DNA of 49,442 nucleotides from an uncultured Clostridiaceae bacterium (GCA_958441075.1 CAUCBQ010000002.1:1-49442); one strand, 5' to 3'; shown: positions 25,185-33,981, counted from the first letter of the stretch. Numbers and translations are program-made. Notes: generated by a model from the letters alone, not told the origin.

Positions 25185-26207
25185 TTATGCACCGGCCGCC
25201 ACTCCGTAGCGGACCCGCTCAATCGTAGTAATAATTTTCTCAATTTCCCTTTCTTTAAAATACAGATAGGAATTGAGTACAGATGCAGAATAGGGTTCCT
25301 TCCTGCTGGTAAGCTCATAAATACGGTCAATGACCTGCCGGCAGGGCTCCTCCAGCTTCTGATTTTTTTCCAGGCTTCCCAGATCCAGCCGTCCATACCA
25401 GCTGCTGCGGATTATCCCGTAAACCTGTTCCACATCCTCCGCCTGGGCCATAGCCCTGATCTCCTTCTTTGTCAGATGAAAATTGACGGGAATAATCATG
25501 GCATAGATTTCTCCCTCCGTCAGACGGTAATACTTTTTTGCCCGGCAGATCCACTGTAAATTCAGCATATCCATCCGAGTCCCAAAGCACTGGGTCAGAT
25601 CCCTCTTTTCCTGTCCGGAAAGATATTTTTCCTTTATTTTCCAGACAGTCTTAAAATACAGCATATCCACCGCTGTCTCACAGGCCGGAAGCTCTGCCTG
25701 CCCCTTCTGACGCAGGCTCTCCAGAGGGCTGTAATAAATCGTACCCTTCAGTCCCGCAATCACCTCGTCAATGGAACGGCACTGGGAAAGCTGTACCAGA
25801 TCCACCGAGGAATGACGGTCAAAAAATTCCTTAAAACCTGACAGATCCTGGGCCGCCTCACGGCGTCCGGCTCCGTTTCTCAGACAGGTCTTTACAATCC
25901 CAATTTCATAATGCATAAAATACAGATCTAAAAAACGTCTCTGCTTCATATTGGCAAACTGATACAGGCTGGTAAAATCCTGGTATTGGGCCAGATTAAG
26001 CAGCTGTTCAATCCGCCCCCGGTGAAGCTCCTTATCCTCAACACCGGAAAAAATCTTCTCATAGGGCGGCAGAGAACGAAGAAAACGGACTGCCTCAGGA
26101 ACGCTTTCCAGAGAAGCCATCTCTTTGAACTGCTCAGGTTTGATACGCCACCGTTCCATGGCCCTTATCTTGGTGGAAATGCCGCTGTAATGAATCAGGC
26201 TTCCCAT
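25185..26207 (-). CDS. atpC: V/A-type ATP synthase subunit C
   Basis: Socket protein that joins the central stalk to the membrane ring (NtpC, like eukaryotic subunit d). 340 residues, mostly helical, starting MGSLIHYSGISTKIRAMERW, with LLNLAQYQDFTSLYQFA and DMLNLQWICRAKKYYRL, typical of the family. Starts four bases after the small G/H-type subunit. Confidence 0.88.
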   Translation of the reverse strand: MGSLIHYSGISTKIRAMERWRIKPEQFKEMASLESVPEAVRFLRSLPPYEKIFSGVEDKELHRGRIEQLLNLAQYQDFTSLYQFANMKQRRFLDLYFMHYEIGIVKTCLRNGAGRREAAQDLSGFKEFFDRHSSVDLVQLSQCRSIDEVIAGLKGTIYYSPLESLRQKGQAELPACETAVDMLYFKTVWKIKEKYLSGQEKRDLTQCFGTRMDMLNLQWICRAKKYYRLTEGEIYAMIIPVNFHLTKKEIRAMAQAEDVEQVYGIIRSSWYGRLDLGSLEKNQKLEEPCRQVIDRIYELTSRKEPYSASVLNSYLYFKEREIEKIITTIERVRYGVAAGA

Positions 26208-26211
26208 AGGC

Positions 26212-26523
26212 TCACTCCTTTACCATGCTCCGAAAGAGGTTTTCCGCATAAATTTCATGCTGTTTCTCATAGTTTTCCTCCAAACTGACAATCATAGCCC
26301 CGGCATCTGCGGCCTGCTTATCCAGTTCCTCCTGCATCTCCTGCTCCATCTGTTTCTGAATACGGGAAATCCGCGCTGCTGTCTTCTGCTCCAGCTCTCT
26401 GTCAAAGGCTGCCGTTTTCTCTTCCATTTCCTTTGCAAGCGTCTTCTTTCTGGCCCCTGCATCGTCCATCACAGAACCGGCGGCCTTTTCAATGTCAGAT
26501 AACCGGTCGATTACTTTGTCCAT
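26212..26523 (-). CDS. V/A-type ATPase peripheral-stalk small subunit (G/H-like)
   Basis: 103 residues of almost continuous charged coiled coil (MDKVIDRLSDIEKAAG..., EKTAAFDRELEQKTAAR, QKQMEQEMQEELDKQAAD). As first gene of a V/A-ATPase operon this fits the partner of subunit E in the peripheral stalk (NtpF or AhaH). The call rests mainly on position and on helix pattern, because these proteins are poorly conserved. ATG at 26523 with GGAGG upstream. Confidence 0.75.
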   Translation of the reverse strand: MDKVIDRLSDIEKAAGSVMDDAGARKKTLAKEMEEKTAAFDRELEQKTAARISRIQKQMEQEMQEELDKQAADAGAMIVSLEENYEKQHEIYAENLFRSMVKE

Positions 26524-26633
26524 CTTTGCGCCTCCTTTTCATATTCCCTTATAATACTCCTTTTTTTTGAAATTACCACTGGCATTTTGTAGAATAAACA
26601 AAATTTTAACAAAGTTTTTTTCAGAACAAAACA

Positions 26634-26677
26634 ACAAAAAAAGATATGCCCTCCTGCTTTCCAGGAATGGCATATCT
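26634..26677 (-). terminator. Terminator of the DUF4145/SH3 gene, before the V-ATPase operon
   Basis: Minus strand AGATATGCC / GGCATATCT outer stem with an inner ATTCCTG/CAGGAG stem and eight T after it. Between this and 26523 the DNA is very A/T-rich and must contain the V-ATPase promoter, but no box pair stands out. Confidence 0.85.
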
Positions 26678-26709
26678 CCTTTTTTCCAAAAATATACAGA
26701 TCTGATATC

Positions 26710-27732
26710 CTACTGAGCCTGACTCTCTCCTGCCCCCGTTTCTTCCGCATTATCTGCGGCCTCCTCAGGTTCAGCCTGCCCCTCAGGAACCTGCTTTTCG
26801 ATGTACTGGCTGGAAACATAGGCTTCCTGCCCGTCATAGTTAATCACAGTCCAGTCATTATTATAACGCTTTACATAATCTACTTCCGTACCCTGAGAAA
26901 GCTGTACCAAAATACGGCTGTTGGTAGACGGCTCAGTACGGACATTCACGCTGCTTCCGGTAATCACATAGACCTCAACCTCCGGCTGAGTCTCCGGTTC
27001 AGTTTCAGGCTCTGTCTCCGGCACACTCTCCGTCATTGTCACACTTTCAGTGGAAACAGGCGTTTCCTTTACCTTATCCTTTTCGGGATTGAGCATCCGA
27101 ATCACCACGATCAGGAGAATTACCACCAAAATTGGAATCAGCAGACGCCACAGATAAAACAGCGGCGATACCCTCCTGCGTTTTCTCCGTCTGGCATTCG
27201 AACTTCTCTGACCGGAGCTGTAGCCGGAACGGCTGGTCTGGCTCCTCTGCCCCTGACCGGAACGGCTGCCTCCTGTGCGGCTAACTGATGAAGAAGGTCT
27301 TGAAGTGCCTCTCTGAGCAGGCCGGTCATAGCCTGACGAAGAAGAAGGCCTCTGGCTGCGTCCGCCTCTGACTGCGTTTACATCGTGGGAAAATACATGA
27401 ACCTCCTGGGTTAAAAGCTGATATGCCTGATTGGCATTATATGCTGTATTGTCATTTTCATGCACCGCCTTATTTCCCAGAATGCGGATGGTGTGGTAAT
27501 TGTCCTTGGTTGTCTTATTAATCCAGCCGCCTTCATATAACTGGTCAATCGTATCGGACAGATCCCCTTCCACCAGACAGGCCTTCTCTGCCATGCAGCG
27601 GACCATACACTCCAGTGTCTGTCTGGCCTTTACCATCACAAGATTATAATTTTTATTTACAATCAAACGTTCTGCCTCTTTGACCCCCTGCTGGATCTGC
27701 TGCCAGCTGGTGGTATGCTCCAGGTTTGACAT
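26710..27732 (-). CDS. Membrane protein with DUF4145-like N-terminal and C-terminal SH3 domain
   Basis: About 340 residues. Residues 1-110 look like a DUF4145/HEPN-type helical domain (LIVNKNYNLVMVKARQTLECMVRCMAEKA, IRILGNKAVHEND). A Ser/Arg/Gly-rich low-complexity segment (about 125-185) precedes one membrane helix (LFYLWRLLIPILVVILLIVV), then a Thr/Glu-rich linker and a bacterial SH3 domain (ITGSSVNVRTEPSTNSRILVQL...). So the N-terminus is inside and the SH3 outside, probably wall-facing. The start is the ATG at 27732 after GGAGGAAGG; a frame reaching 27783 runs over this site. Function unknown. Likely monocistronic. Confidence 0.75.
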   Translation of the reverse strand: MSNLEHTTSWQQIQQGVKEAERLIVNKNYNLVMVKARQTLECMVRCMAEKACLVEGDLSDTIDQLYEGGWINKTTKDNYHTIRILGNKAVHENDNTAYNANQAYQLLTQEVHVFSHDVNAVRGGRSQRPSSSSGYDRPAQRGTSRPSSSVSRTGGSRSGQGQRSQTSRSGYSSGQRSSNARRRKRRRVSPLFYLWRLLIPILVVILLIVVIRMLNPEKDKVKETPVSTESVTMTESVPETEPETEPETQPEVEVYVITGSSVNVRTEPSTNSRILVQLSQGTEVDYVKRYNNDWTVINYDGQEAYVSSQYIEKQVPEGQAEPEEAADNAEETGAGESQAQ

Positions 27733-27783
27733 ATCCCTTCCTCCTTCGTGTAAGCAGATTTCTCCAAAAATTGATATGTTCAT

Positions 27784-27812
27784 ATTATACCTTATTTATG
27801 TTGAAATTGCAC
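27784..27812 (-). promoter_or_regulatory. Promoter of the DUF4145/SH3 gene
   Basis: Minus strand perfect TATAAT with a weak -35 (GTGCAA) 17 bases upstream, 52 bases before the ATG. Confidence 0.5.
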
Positions 27813-27894
27813 TAGGAATTGGAAGGATTTTATGCCAGTCCCATTATTTTCCCATACTGTTCCCTTTCCGTCCTTCAGCAAAGCCCCTTTATGC

Positions 27895-30027
27895 CTACAG
27901 CTGATTTCTGGCTCCTACGATGATTACGTCCTCTGCGGAATCCAGCATCTGCATATCCACATCCATAAGCATGATAATCTGCTCCAGATCATTGGTTCCG
28001 CTGAAATCCATTACCCTGGCTCCGGCACAGATATAGTAGTCCGGCCTTAAAATAGCATCTGCCTTAAATACAGCCAGCTCCTCCCACATCTTAGATACCA
28101 CACTCCGGAACGAGGAGGCTTTTGTAAGTACAACCTGACCATCGTTTCTCTGAACCTTGATAAAGCCCTTTTTATCCAGAATCCGCAGGGGCGTCCTGTC
28201 CTTTTCCTCTTTTGTATATACATAGAAGCTTTTTGTCTGGCCCGTAAGCTCTACCTCGGTTTCCTTCGCCCGCATATCCTCTGCCGCCAGCGCCCTTGCT
28301 TCCTCCTGTGTACATTCCTTTAAAAGATCTGTAGTCTTTACCTCTGTAGAACCGGTAGCAATGGCTGAAAGCCTGGAGGTCTGAGGATCGATCTCAATAT
28401 GTACCTCTACCGTATCAGCTGCAGCGCCGCTTTCCACCGCCTTGTTGATGGCTTCCAGCTTGATGCTCCGGATATCATCCGGCGTAGGATTGGGAACCAC
28501 ACGCTCTACCACATCACGAACCATAGCAAGCGCTACACCGATGGAAGAAATAACCTCCGCATTTTCCGGCACACTGTACTTGATATTCATTTTTTTCGCC
28601 ACAAAGCCAATCAGAGAGGTAGCTCCTCCGCCTACGCCTACCAGAGAGATCTGATCGTGCTCCAGACGGTATTTCTGAGCCAGTTCCAGAATAATGGGAC
28701 TGATCTTTTCATAGGCCCTGGTAAGAATCTGCTCCGCCACATTTTCCACAGTCACGCCCAGATAGTCCGCAATGGGCTGCATGGCCTTTCTGGCAGAAGC
28801 CACATTTCCGTAGGAGAAATCCTTCGGCGTTACAAGCCCCAGCACATTGGCGGCGCAGCTGTTTGTAATGGTAATCCGTTTGCCGCTCTTTAACCGGATC
28901 GCTGCATAGTCCTCCGGATCTCCCGGCTTGGGAGAGAAAAATTCCAGCTGAGGATCTACAATTTCCTCCTCCGGTGTAAACACCGCATAATCCAGGCCCG
29001 CAATATGGGCAGAACGGGGGCCTACGTCATGAACGCCGTTTTTATTTACACGGATCATACTTCCCCCGGCTACGCCTAAAACACGCACATCCAGAGAGCT
29101 GATATATGTTCTGTGACCGCCTACGATGGAATAGTCAATGGCCGGACGGCCGTTTTTAATTACGCCAATGTTAACCGTCGTTCCTCCCACTTCAAAATAC
29201 ACTCCGTTGGAGGCTCTCAGATACATCAGGGAGCCCATCACACTGGCTGCCGGGCCTGACAGCATGGTAAGAACGGGGCGCTTTTTCATCTCGCCAATCT
29301 CCATAACGCCGCCATCGCCGCGCATAATCATCAGCGGGACCTCCACACCTGCCCTGCGGACACTTTCCTCTGTGGAATTGGCTGTATTAAGCATCTTTGG
29401 AAGAATACTCGCATTGATTGCCGCCGTACGGGTTCTGCGCGTAAGGCCGTAAAGCTTAGTGATATCCGAGGCAATGGTAGTTTCCAGTCCCATCTCCCCA
29501 TGTGCAATATCATAGACAAACTGCTCTGCTGCAATATCATCTACACCAAAGGCGTCAGAGGCCACGATAACCTGAGCCCCTTCCTCCACCAGCTCCTTTA
29601 CTGCCTGACGAACGGTTTCATCTGTCACATCATCGTCCATCAGGTAACGGTTTTTGATTACAATTTTCCTTCCCCCCGCATCCAGATCAATATCCTTTAA
29701 ACGAGTCTGATGCTTTGCCAGAAAGCCTTCTGCCCCTTTTGGCCCCATTCCGATCACACCTACAACTGCCACATCGCCTTCAATCAGGGCATTGGTAGCC
29801 TGAGTCGTACTGTGAGCCACGAAAATAACATCCTCCGGTGCAATATTATTTTCAATAAGACAGTTCTGAAAAGCCTGCACAACACCAGCCGCTACGCCGT
29901 ATGTTTCATCATGTGTCGTCTTTACAGAGGATTTTCCGATGATCTGATGGGTAGCATTGTCAATGGCTACGGCCTTTGTATGGGTACCGCCTACGTCAAT
30001 TCCCATTCGTACATATCTTCTCTCCAT
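27895..30027 (-). CDS. Hydantoinase/oxoprolinase family protein (HyuA-like, ATP-dependent)
   Basis: Member of the HyuA/5-oxoprolinase/acetone carboxylase alpha family, actin-like-fold ATPases that activate lactams, hydantoins or ketones. N-terminal RMGIDVGGTHTKAVAID is the phosphate-binding loop; VAHSTTQATNALIEGDVAVVG and VGVGGGATSLIGFVAKKM are further family motifs. 710 residues correspond to a HyuA subunit alone; no HyuB-type gene is next to it. GGAGG seven or so bases before the ATG. Third gene of the LacI-controlled operon, 12 bases after the permease. The substrate is unknown; the dehydrogenase in the operon suggests a sugar acid, keto acid or lactam route. Confidence 0.83.
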   Translation of the reverse strand: MERRYVRMGIDVGGTHTKAVAIDNATHQIIGKSSVKTTHDETYGVAAGVVQAFQNCLIENNIAPEDVIFVAHSTTQATNALIEGDVAVVGVIGMGPKGAEGFLAKHQTRLKDIDLDAGGRKIVIKNRYLMDDDVTDETVRQAVKELVEEGAQVIVASDAFGVDDIAAEQFVYDIAHGEMGLETTIASDITKLYGLTRRTRTAAINASILPKMLNTANSTEESVRRAGVEVPLMIMRGDGGVMEIGEMKKRPVLTMLSGPAASVMGSLMYLRASNGVYFEVGGTTVNIGVIKNGRPAIDYSIVGGHRTYISSLDVRVLGVAGGSMIRVNKNGVHDVGPRSAHIAGLDYAVFTPEEEIVDPQLEFFSPKPGDPEDYAAIRLKSGKRITITNSCAANVLGLVTPKDFSYGNVASARKAMQPIADYLGVTVENVAEQILTRAYEKISPIILELAQKYRLEHDQISLVGVGGGATSLIGFVAKKMNIKYSVPENAEVISSIGVALAMVRDVVERVVPNPTPDDIRSIKLEAINKAVESGAAADTVEVHIEIDPQTSRLSAIATGSTEVKTTDLLKECTQEEARALAAEDMRAKETEVELTGQTKSFYVYTKEEKDRTPLRILDKKGFIKVQRNDGQVVLTKASSFRSVVSKMWEELAVFKADAILRPDYYICAGARVMDFSGTNDLEQIIMLMDVDMQMLDSAEDVIIVGARNQL

Positions 30028-30039
30028 GATAAACCTCCA

Positions 30040-31386
30040 TTAACCAAACATGATATATGTAATAACCTGCAGTATGGTACAGATGATCCAGCCGCATACC
30101 ACGCTCATTTTCAGGAATTCTCTGGTAGAAACCTTGGCGTAGCTGATTCCCCATACGATCCAGGACTGGGTGATGCAGCAGGATACATTCATAACCGTAG
30201 TAGCCGCAATCATCACCGGCGCAAGGAATGCGGTGGAAAAACCGATTCCCTTTAAAATGCCCAGAGTAGCCGCTCCGCAGCCATAAAGGGTAAAGGGGCC
30301 TCTGAACAGCCCCAGAGGGGCCAGAACGGAAAACATAATCGTAATAAACAGGGTGCTGTGAGGAATAATCCCTCCCAAAAGCGCATTAAAATAGGGGATG
30401 CACAGCTCTGCGGCCTTGTTAAACATGGGGACTACCAGAAGAAAGCCAACCAGAGGAGCCGTATCTACCACACCATCAAAGAAATCTTTGTTAAACAGCC
30501 TGCATGCCTGCCGGAAGCTTTTTAACTTTCCGCAGACAAACAGAGCATAAAAGCCGCCGATCAGAAAGCCCATAATGATCGGGACCTTAAAAACGATCAG
30601 GAGAAATACGGGAATAAAAGGTGTCAAAAGAGAACTTCCCGGTGCATATTCCTTCTTTTTGCGGACAGGGCGCTGGGCTGCCCATGCGTGTACGGTCTTT
30701 TTCTTTCTGGTACAGAAAAGCACCATGCCTATGGTAAAAATCAGCTGTACTGCCAGGGCAATACCGCCCCATTTTACATAGGTTTCATAAGGATATGTGA
30801 TTTTACCGTCTCCATCCAGAAAAAAAGCCGTATACTGTCCGAAAAGCACCGGATTTAAAAACATTCCTGCGCCAATGCTTAACATAAAGGAGCATACGGA
30901 CAGAACCTTGGGAATTCCCAGTGACATCAGGATAGGAAGAATGATTACGCCGATAGCGACTACAGCTCCGGCTCCAAAAAGGGAGGAAAAAATGGCTGTT
31001 GTCACAATACAGAGCAGAATGCAGGTAACTGCAGGCCTGTCTCCGCCTAATTCCGTTGTCTTCTTAATCATAGTATCGGCTATTCCCGTTGCCAGAAGCA
31101 CCCGGCCAAACCATGCGCCGAATACTACGTTTACAAGGACATTTCCCCAGCCCTCAGGCCCGCTCTGAAATACCTTTGTAAATGCCTGAATCCACGTTAC
31201 ATCCAAAGCTTCCTTATTGGCTTCAATAAATGCCGGATTCGTCACAAACTGATTGCCAATCATGGGAAGAACAGTCCAGAGCACTGCCATCAGCAGCATT
31301 CCCATCATCAGATTGCCTCCTCTGGCCGCATACACGGCCAGACCGAAAAATGAAGCCAGAATTAAAAATCCAATCACATATTCCAT
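30040..31386 (-). CDS. Permease of the ion-transporter (CitM/GntP-like) superfamily
   Basis: About 448 residues with roughly 11 membrane helices (EYVIGFLILASFFGLAVYAA at the start, ILLCIVTTAIFSSLFGAGAVVAIGVIILP, FIPVFLLIVFKVPIIMGFLIGG). The charge pattern and the paired G-rich re-entrant stretches (SSLFGAGAVVAIG; APLGLFRGPFTLYGCGAATLG) resemble secondary carriers for organic anions. No signal peptide. It sits between the dehydrogenase and the HyuA-like gene, so it probably imports their substrate. I cannot place it in a named subfamily with certainty. Confidence 0.7.
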   Translation of the reverse strand: MEYVIGFLILASFFGLAVYAARGGNLMMGMLLMAVLWTVLPMIGNQFVTNPAFIEANKEALDVTWIQAFTKVFQSGPEGWGNVLVNVVFGAWFGRVLLATGIADTMIKKTTELGGDRPAVTCILLCIVTTAIFSSLFGAGAVVAIGVIILPILMSLGIPKVLSVCSFMLSIGAGMFLNPVLFGQYTAFFLDGDGKITYPYETYVKWGGIALAVQLIFTIGMVLFCTRKKKTVHAWAAQRPVRKKKEYAPGSSLLTPFIPVFLLIVFKVPIIMGFLIGGFYALFVCGKLKSFRQACRLFNKDFFDGVVDTAPLVGFLLVVPMFNKAAELCIPYFNALLGGIIPHSTLFITIMFSVLAPLGLFRGPFTLYGCGAATLGILKGIGFSTAFLAPVMIAATTVMNVSCCITQSWIVWGISYAKVSTREFLKMSVVCGWIICTILQVITYIMFG

Positions 31387-31435
31387 CTCGTACTCTCCTT
31401 ATTCACATTTTCCCCTGATGCTTTCTTCTGCTTTC

Positions 31436-32443
31436 TTATTTTTCAAGGGATTTTAAGGTTTCCCATACTTCCTCAATCACAGGAATCCCGTTTGCCAGAT
31501 TATCCTCTCTTGTCTTCAATTCCAGCTCTCCCGGATAGTAGACGGTTCCGCCCTCTGTGGCAGGCTCTGATGATTTGATGTCAGCCACAATGCCGTCTAC
31601 AATCTCATCTGTAAGCTCTCCTGTGTTGAACTTAGAAGGATCAACAGCGATCATGACCTGTGACAGACCTACCTCGTCGCCAAAGGTACCGATCTTTGCA
31701 ACGGAATTTCCATTGGTAAGGACCGTAGCAATCACATCCAGGGCAATGGAAATACCGGAACCCTTCCAGTATCCCATAGGAAGCACTCTCCAGGTTTTCT
31801 CAATTTCCGCCGGATCTGTAGTAAGATTTCCCTGTGTGTCGTAACCGCCGGGAACCGGGAGATTCTGGCCCTTCAGTCTGGCCTCCTCTATTTTTCCATA
31901 GGAAAACTGAGATACGGCACAGTCAATTACAACATGCTTTCCATTTGTTCTCGGAATTGCCATAATAAATGGATTATTTCCGATTTTTCTGTCTTTTCCT
32001 CCCCAGGCCGGCATATTGGGCATGGTATTGGACCAGCAGATTCCGATACAGCCCTGATCTGCCGCCTGCCATCCATAGCTGCCGCCGCGCATCCAGTGGT
32101 TGTTATTTCCCAGAGCAACCACGCCTACGCCGTACTCCTTTGCCAGCTCACAGGCACGGTCCATAGCCAGCTTGGCATTCAAAGGACCAAATCCTCTGTG
32201 ACCGTTCCATCTCTCAATGGCGCCCATGGACAGCTCACAGCCGGCAACTGCCTTGGGGTCAATCTCCCCTTTATCCAGATAGCTTACCACTCTTGGGAAA
32301 CGGTTAATGCCATGGGAATATACACCGTCCAGGCTGTTTCCTGCAAACACAGTAGCTGCCGCTCTGGCATTCTCTTCTGTAAAACCTCTGCTGGCTAAGA
32401 TTGTCTGAAACTTGTTTAATAATTCTTCATAGGATATTCTCAT
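31436..32443 (-). CDS. yiaK: YiaK-type 2,3-diketo-L-gulonate reductase (malate/lactate dehydrogenase Ldh2 family)
   Basis: NAD(P)-dependent oxidoreductase of the Ldh2/AllD/YiaK family, not related to ordinary malate dehydrogenase. Strong likeness, from memory, to E. coli YiaK (3-dehydro-L-gulonate 2-dehydrogenase): SGVYSHG-type DGVYSHGINRFPR with the catalytic His, LGNNNHWMRGGSYGWQAAD, ICWSNT, and VLPMGYWKGSGISIALD. 335 residues, normal. ATG at 32443 after GGAGAGGAG. First gene of the operon with permease and HyuA-like gene; a consensus promoter and LacI-type operator lie upstream. The exact substrate among 2-keto sugar acids is inferred. Confidence 0.85.
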   Translation of the reverse strand: MRISYEELLNKFQTILASRGFTEENARAAATVFAGNSLDGVYSHGINRFPRVVSYLDKGEIDPKAVAGCELSMGAIERWNGHRGFGPLNAKLAMDRACELAKEYGVGVVALGNNNHWMRGGSYGWQAADQGCIGICWSNTMPNMPAWGGKDRKIGNNPFIMAIPRTNGKHVVIDCAVSQFSYGKIEEARLKGQNLPVPGGYDTQGNLTTDPAEIEKTWRVLPMGYWKGSGISIALDVIATVLTNGNSVAKIGTFGDEVGLSQVMIAVDPSKFNTGELTDEIVDGIVADIKSSEPATEGGTVYYPGELELKTREDNLANGIPVIEEVWETLKSLEK

Positions 32444-32598
32444 CTTGGTTCTCCTCTCCTTCTGCCATCAGCGGGGTGTACTCCGGTATCCGGTCCGCTG
32501 CAGCCATACCATGTGCTTAAAATATTGGAATCGCAATATTCTGAATGCGCTTTTTCTTTGTAATTATTATGTTTTTAGCTTATTTATTCCTTCTTTTT

Positions 32599-32612
32599 AG
32601 AAAGCGCTTTCT
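32599..32612. promoter_or_regulatory. Main operator of the yiaK operon
   Basis: Perfect 14-base palindrome AGAAAGCGCTTTCT placed 8 bases past the -10 box, over the start of transcription. Same core as 32777-32786 and 33952-33961. The core also resembles a CcpA cre site, which is an alternative reading. Confidence 0.8.
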
Positions 32613-32620
32613 TAAATTTC

Positions 32621-32648
32621 ATTATAGATCATTTTGTGTCTTTGTCAA
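32621..32648 (-). promoter_or_regulatory. Consensus sigma-A promoter of the yiaK operon
   Basis: Minus strand TTGACA, 16 bases, TATAAT: both boxes perfect. Such strength suggests that control is by repression at the operator just downstream. Confidence 0.9.
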
Positions 32649-32776
32649 TACATCCTTGCTATGTTACATTATTTTAGTTATTTTGTAATAAATCGCCTCT
32701 CTTTTTTTGTATATTATGCTTATTCAAAATGCCATCAGGCTCAGAAAAACGCTCCATTTCCCCCTTTTAATCAAGA

Positions 32777-32786
32777 AAGCGCTTTT
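32777..32786. promoter_or_regulatory. Auxiliary operator-like palindrome
   Basis: AAAGCGCTTT, centre 176 bases from the main operator centre, upstream of the promoter. The distance permits a repression loop. Confidence 0.6.
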
Positions 32787-32827
32787 TACCATTCCTTTCA
32801 GGCCACTCGCCTGCTGATTCTGCATAC

Positions 32828-32873
32828 GAAAACAGGCCGGAAACAAAGCACTGTACTTGCTCTGTTTCCGGCC
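32828..32873 (-). terminator. Terminator of the lacI-type gene
   Basis: Minus strand GGCCGGAAACA / TGTTTCCGGCC perfect 11-base stem, 17-base loop, then TGTTTTCG; 34 bases after the stop codon. Confidence 0.8.
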
Positions 32874-32906
32874 CGTTCTGCCTTTTATTTATCTTTTCTT
32901 CCGCCT

Positions 32907-33899
32907 TTACGAGCTCATTCTTTCAATGATCTCCGGCTGTATGGCTACATTCACCGTAACCGTTTCCTTTCCCTCCAGGCACTCCTGCAGCAGCCTTGCA
33001 CAGAGAACCCCCATCAGCTCTGCCTTATTGTCAAGGGTAGTAAGCTCCGGATCACAGATCCGCGAATCCGGCGAATTATTGCAGCCGGTCAGGGCCACAT
33101 CCTCAGGAACCCTGTATCCCCTCTTTTTCAGCTCCTTCATAGCTCCGATTGCCGTAATATCCTCCCCGAATACAATACCCGTAAAGGGCCTGCCGGAATC
33201 CAGTATCTGTTCCACTGCCCTTTTGCCGCCCTCCAGACCGTATTCCGTATGAAAAATACGCTCTTTTCCATCCGGAATATCACACAGCTTCATGGCCTCC
33301 AAAAATCCCTGCATCTTTTCCCGTCCGCTGTCTGTATCCAGATCCTGAACATACAGAATTTCCCTGTGCCCCTTCTGATACAGATACTCCGCCGCTGTCC
33401 GGATACCCTTTCTGTCATCCACCAGAACAGAATAACAGTTGGGAAGGTTCAGCTTTCCGTTTGCTATGACTACCGGTACATCCCGGATCAAAGCCGTCTG
33501 CTCCGGATGGTCCTTCAGGTTATTAAAGACCGAACCGATCAGCACAAGGCCGTCTACTTTCTTTTCCGACAGTATCTCCAGATATCTGGCGCACTCCTCC
33601 GTAAGCCCTCCTGTATTGCACACAATTACATTATATCCCTCTTTTCGGAAGGCCTGTTCTATCATGTAGATCTGTCTGGCATAATGGTTCACCCGTATAT
33701 CCACTGTAAGAATCGCAATGCTTTTCATGGTCTTGGAAACCATTCCCCTGGCAATGGCGCTCGGCTTATAATCGTATTTTTTCAGCACCTCTTCTATGCG
33801 CTTTTTCATGGCGGGATTTACATTTCCCTTATTATTAAGAACCCGTGAAACCGTGGAAATAGACACCTGGGCCTCTCTGGCAATATCGTAAATATTCAT
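32907..33899 (-). CDS. LacI-family transcriptional repressor
   Basis: 330 residues. The N-terminal HTH and hinge are complete (NIYDIAREAQVSISTVSRVLNN, then YKPSAIARGM); the rest is a periplasmic-binding-protein-like sugar-sensing core (IAILTVDI, GLVLIGSVFNNL, GIVFGEDITAIGAM, ALTGCNNSPDSRICDPELTTLD). It is flanked by three copies of AAAGCGCTTT, one of them between its own -35 and -10, so autorepression plus repression of the yiaK operon is the likely scheme. The effector is unknown. It could also answer CcpA, whose sites look alike. Confidence 0.92.
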   Translation of the reverse strand: MNIYDIAREAQVSISTVSRVLNNKGNVNPAMKKRIEEVLKKYDYKPSAIARGMVSKTMKSIAILTVDIRVNHYARQIYMIEQAFRKEGYNVIVCNTGGLTEECARYLEILSEKKVDGLVLIGSVFNNLKDHPEQTALIRDVPVVIANGKLNLPNCYSVLVDDRKGIRTAAEYLYQKGHREILYVQDLDTDSGREKMQGFLEAMKLCDIPDGKERIFHTEYGLEGGKRAVEQILDSGRPFTGIVFGEDITAIGAMKELKKRGYRVPEDVALTGCNNSPDSRICDPELTTLDNKAELMGVLCARLLQECLEGKETVTVNVAIQPEIIERMSS

Positions 33900-33937
33900 A
33901 ATCTGATTCCTGCTTTTTTCATATGATACCAGATTTT

Positions 33938-33966
33938 ACTATATCATAAAAAAAGCGCTTTTTGAA
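33938..33966 (-). promoter_or_regulatory. Promoter of the lacI-type gene
   Basis: Minus strand TTCAAA, 17 bases, TATAGT. The operator AAAGCGCTTT (33952-33961) fills the spacer. Confidence 0.75.
33952..33961. promoter_or_regulatory. Autoregulatory operator in the lacI-type promoter
   Basis: AAAAAGCGCTTTTT (33950-33963) with the same core as the yiaK operator, between -35 and -10. Confidence 0.75.
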
Positions 33967-33981
33967 CTGTTTTTACAAAAA

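Larger units (their letters stand above)
32444..32906. other. 463-base regulatory gap between lacI-type gene and yiaK operon
   Basis: No gene. From right to left on the minus strand it contains the terminator of the lacI-type gene (32828-32873), an upstream operator-like palindrome (32777-32786), the yiaK promoter (32621-32648), the main operator (32599-32612) and a leader of about 170 bases that is A/T-rich without clear structure. Confidence 0.7.

Noticed and set aside
32634..33848. Rightward open frame of 404 codons
   Set aside because: Antisense to the lacI-type gene and begins inside the yiaK promoter.
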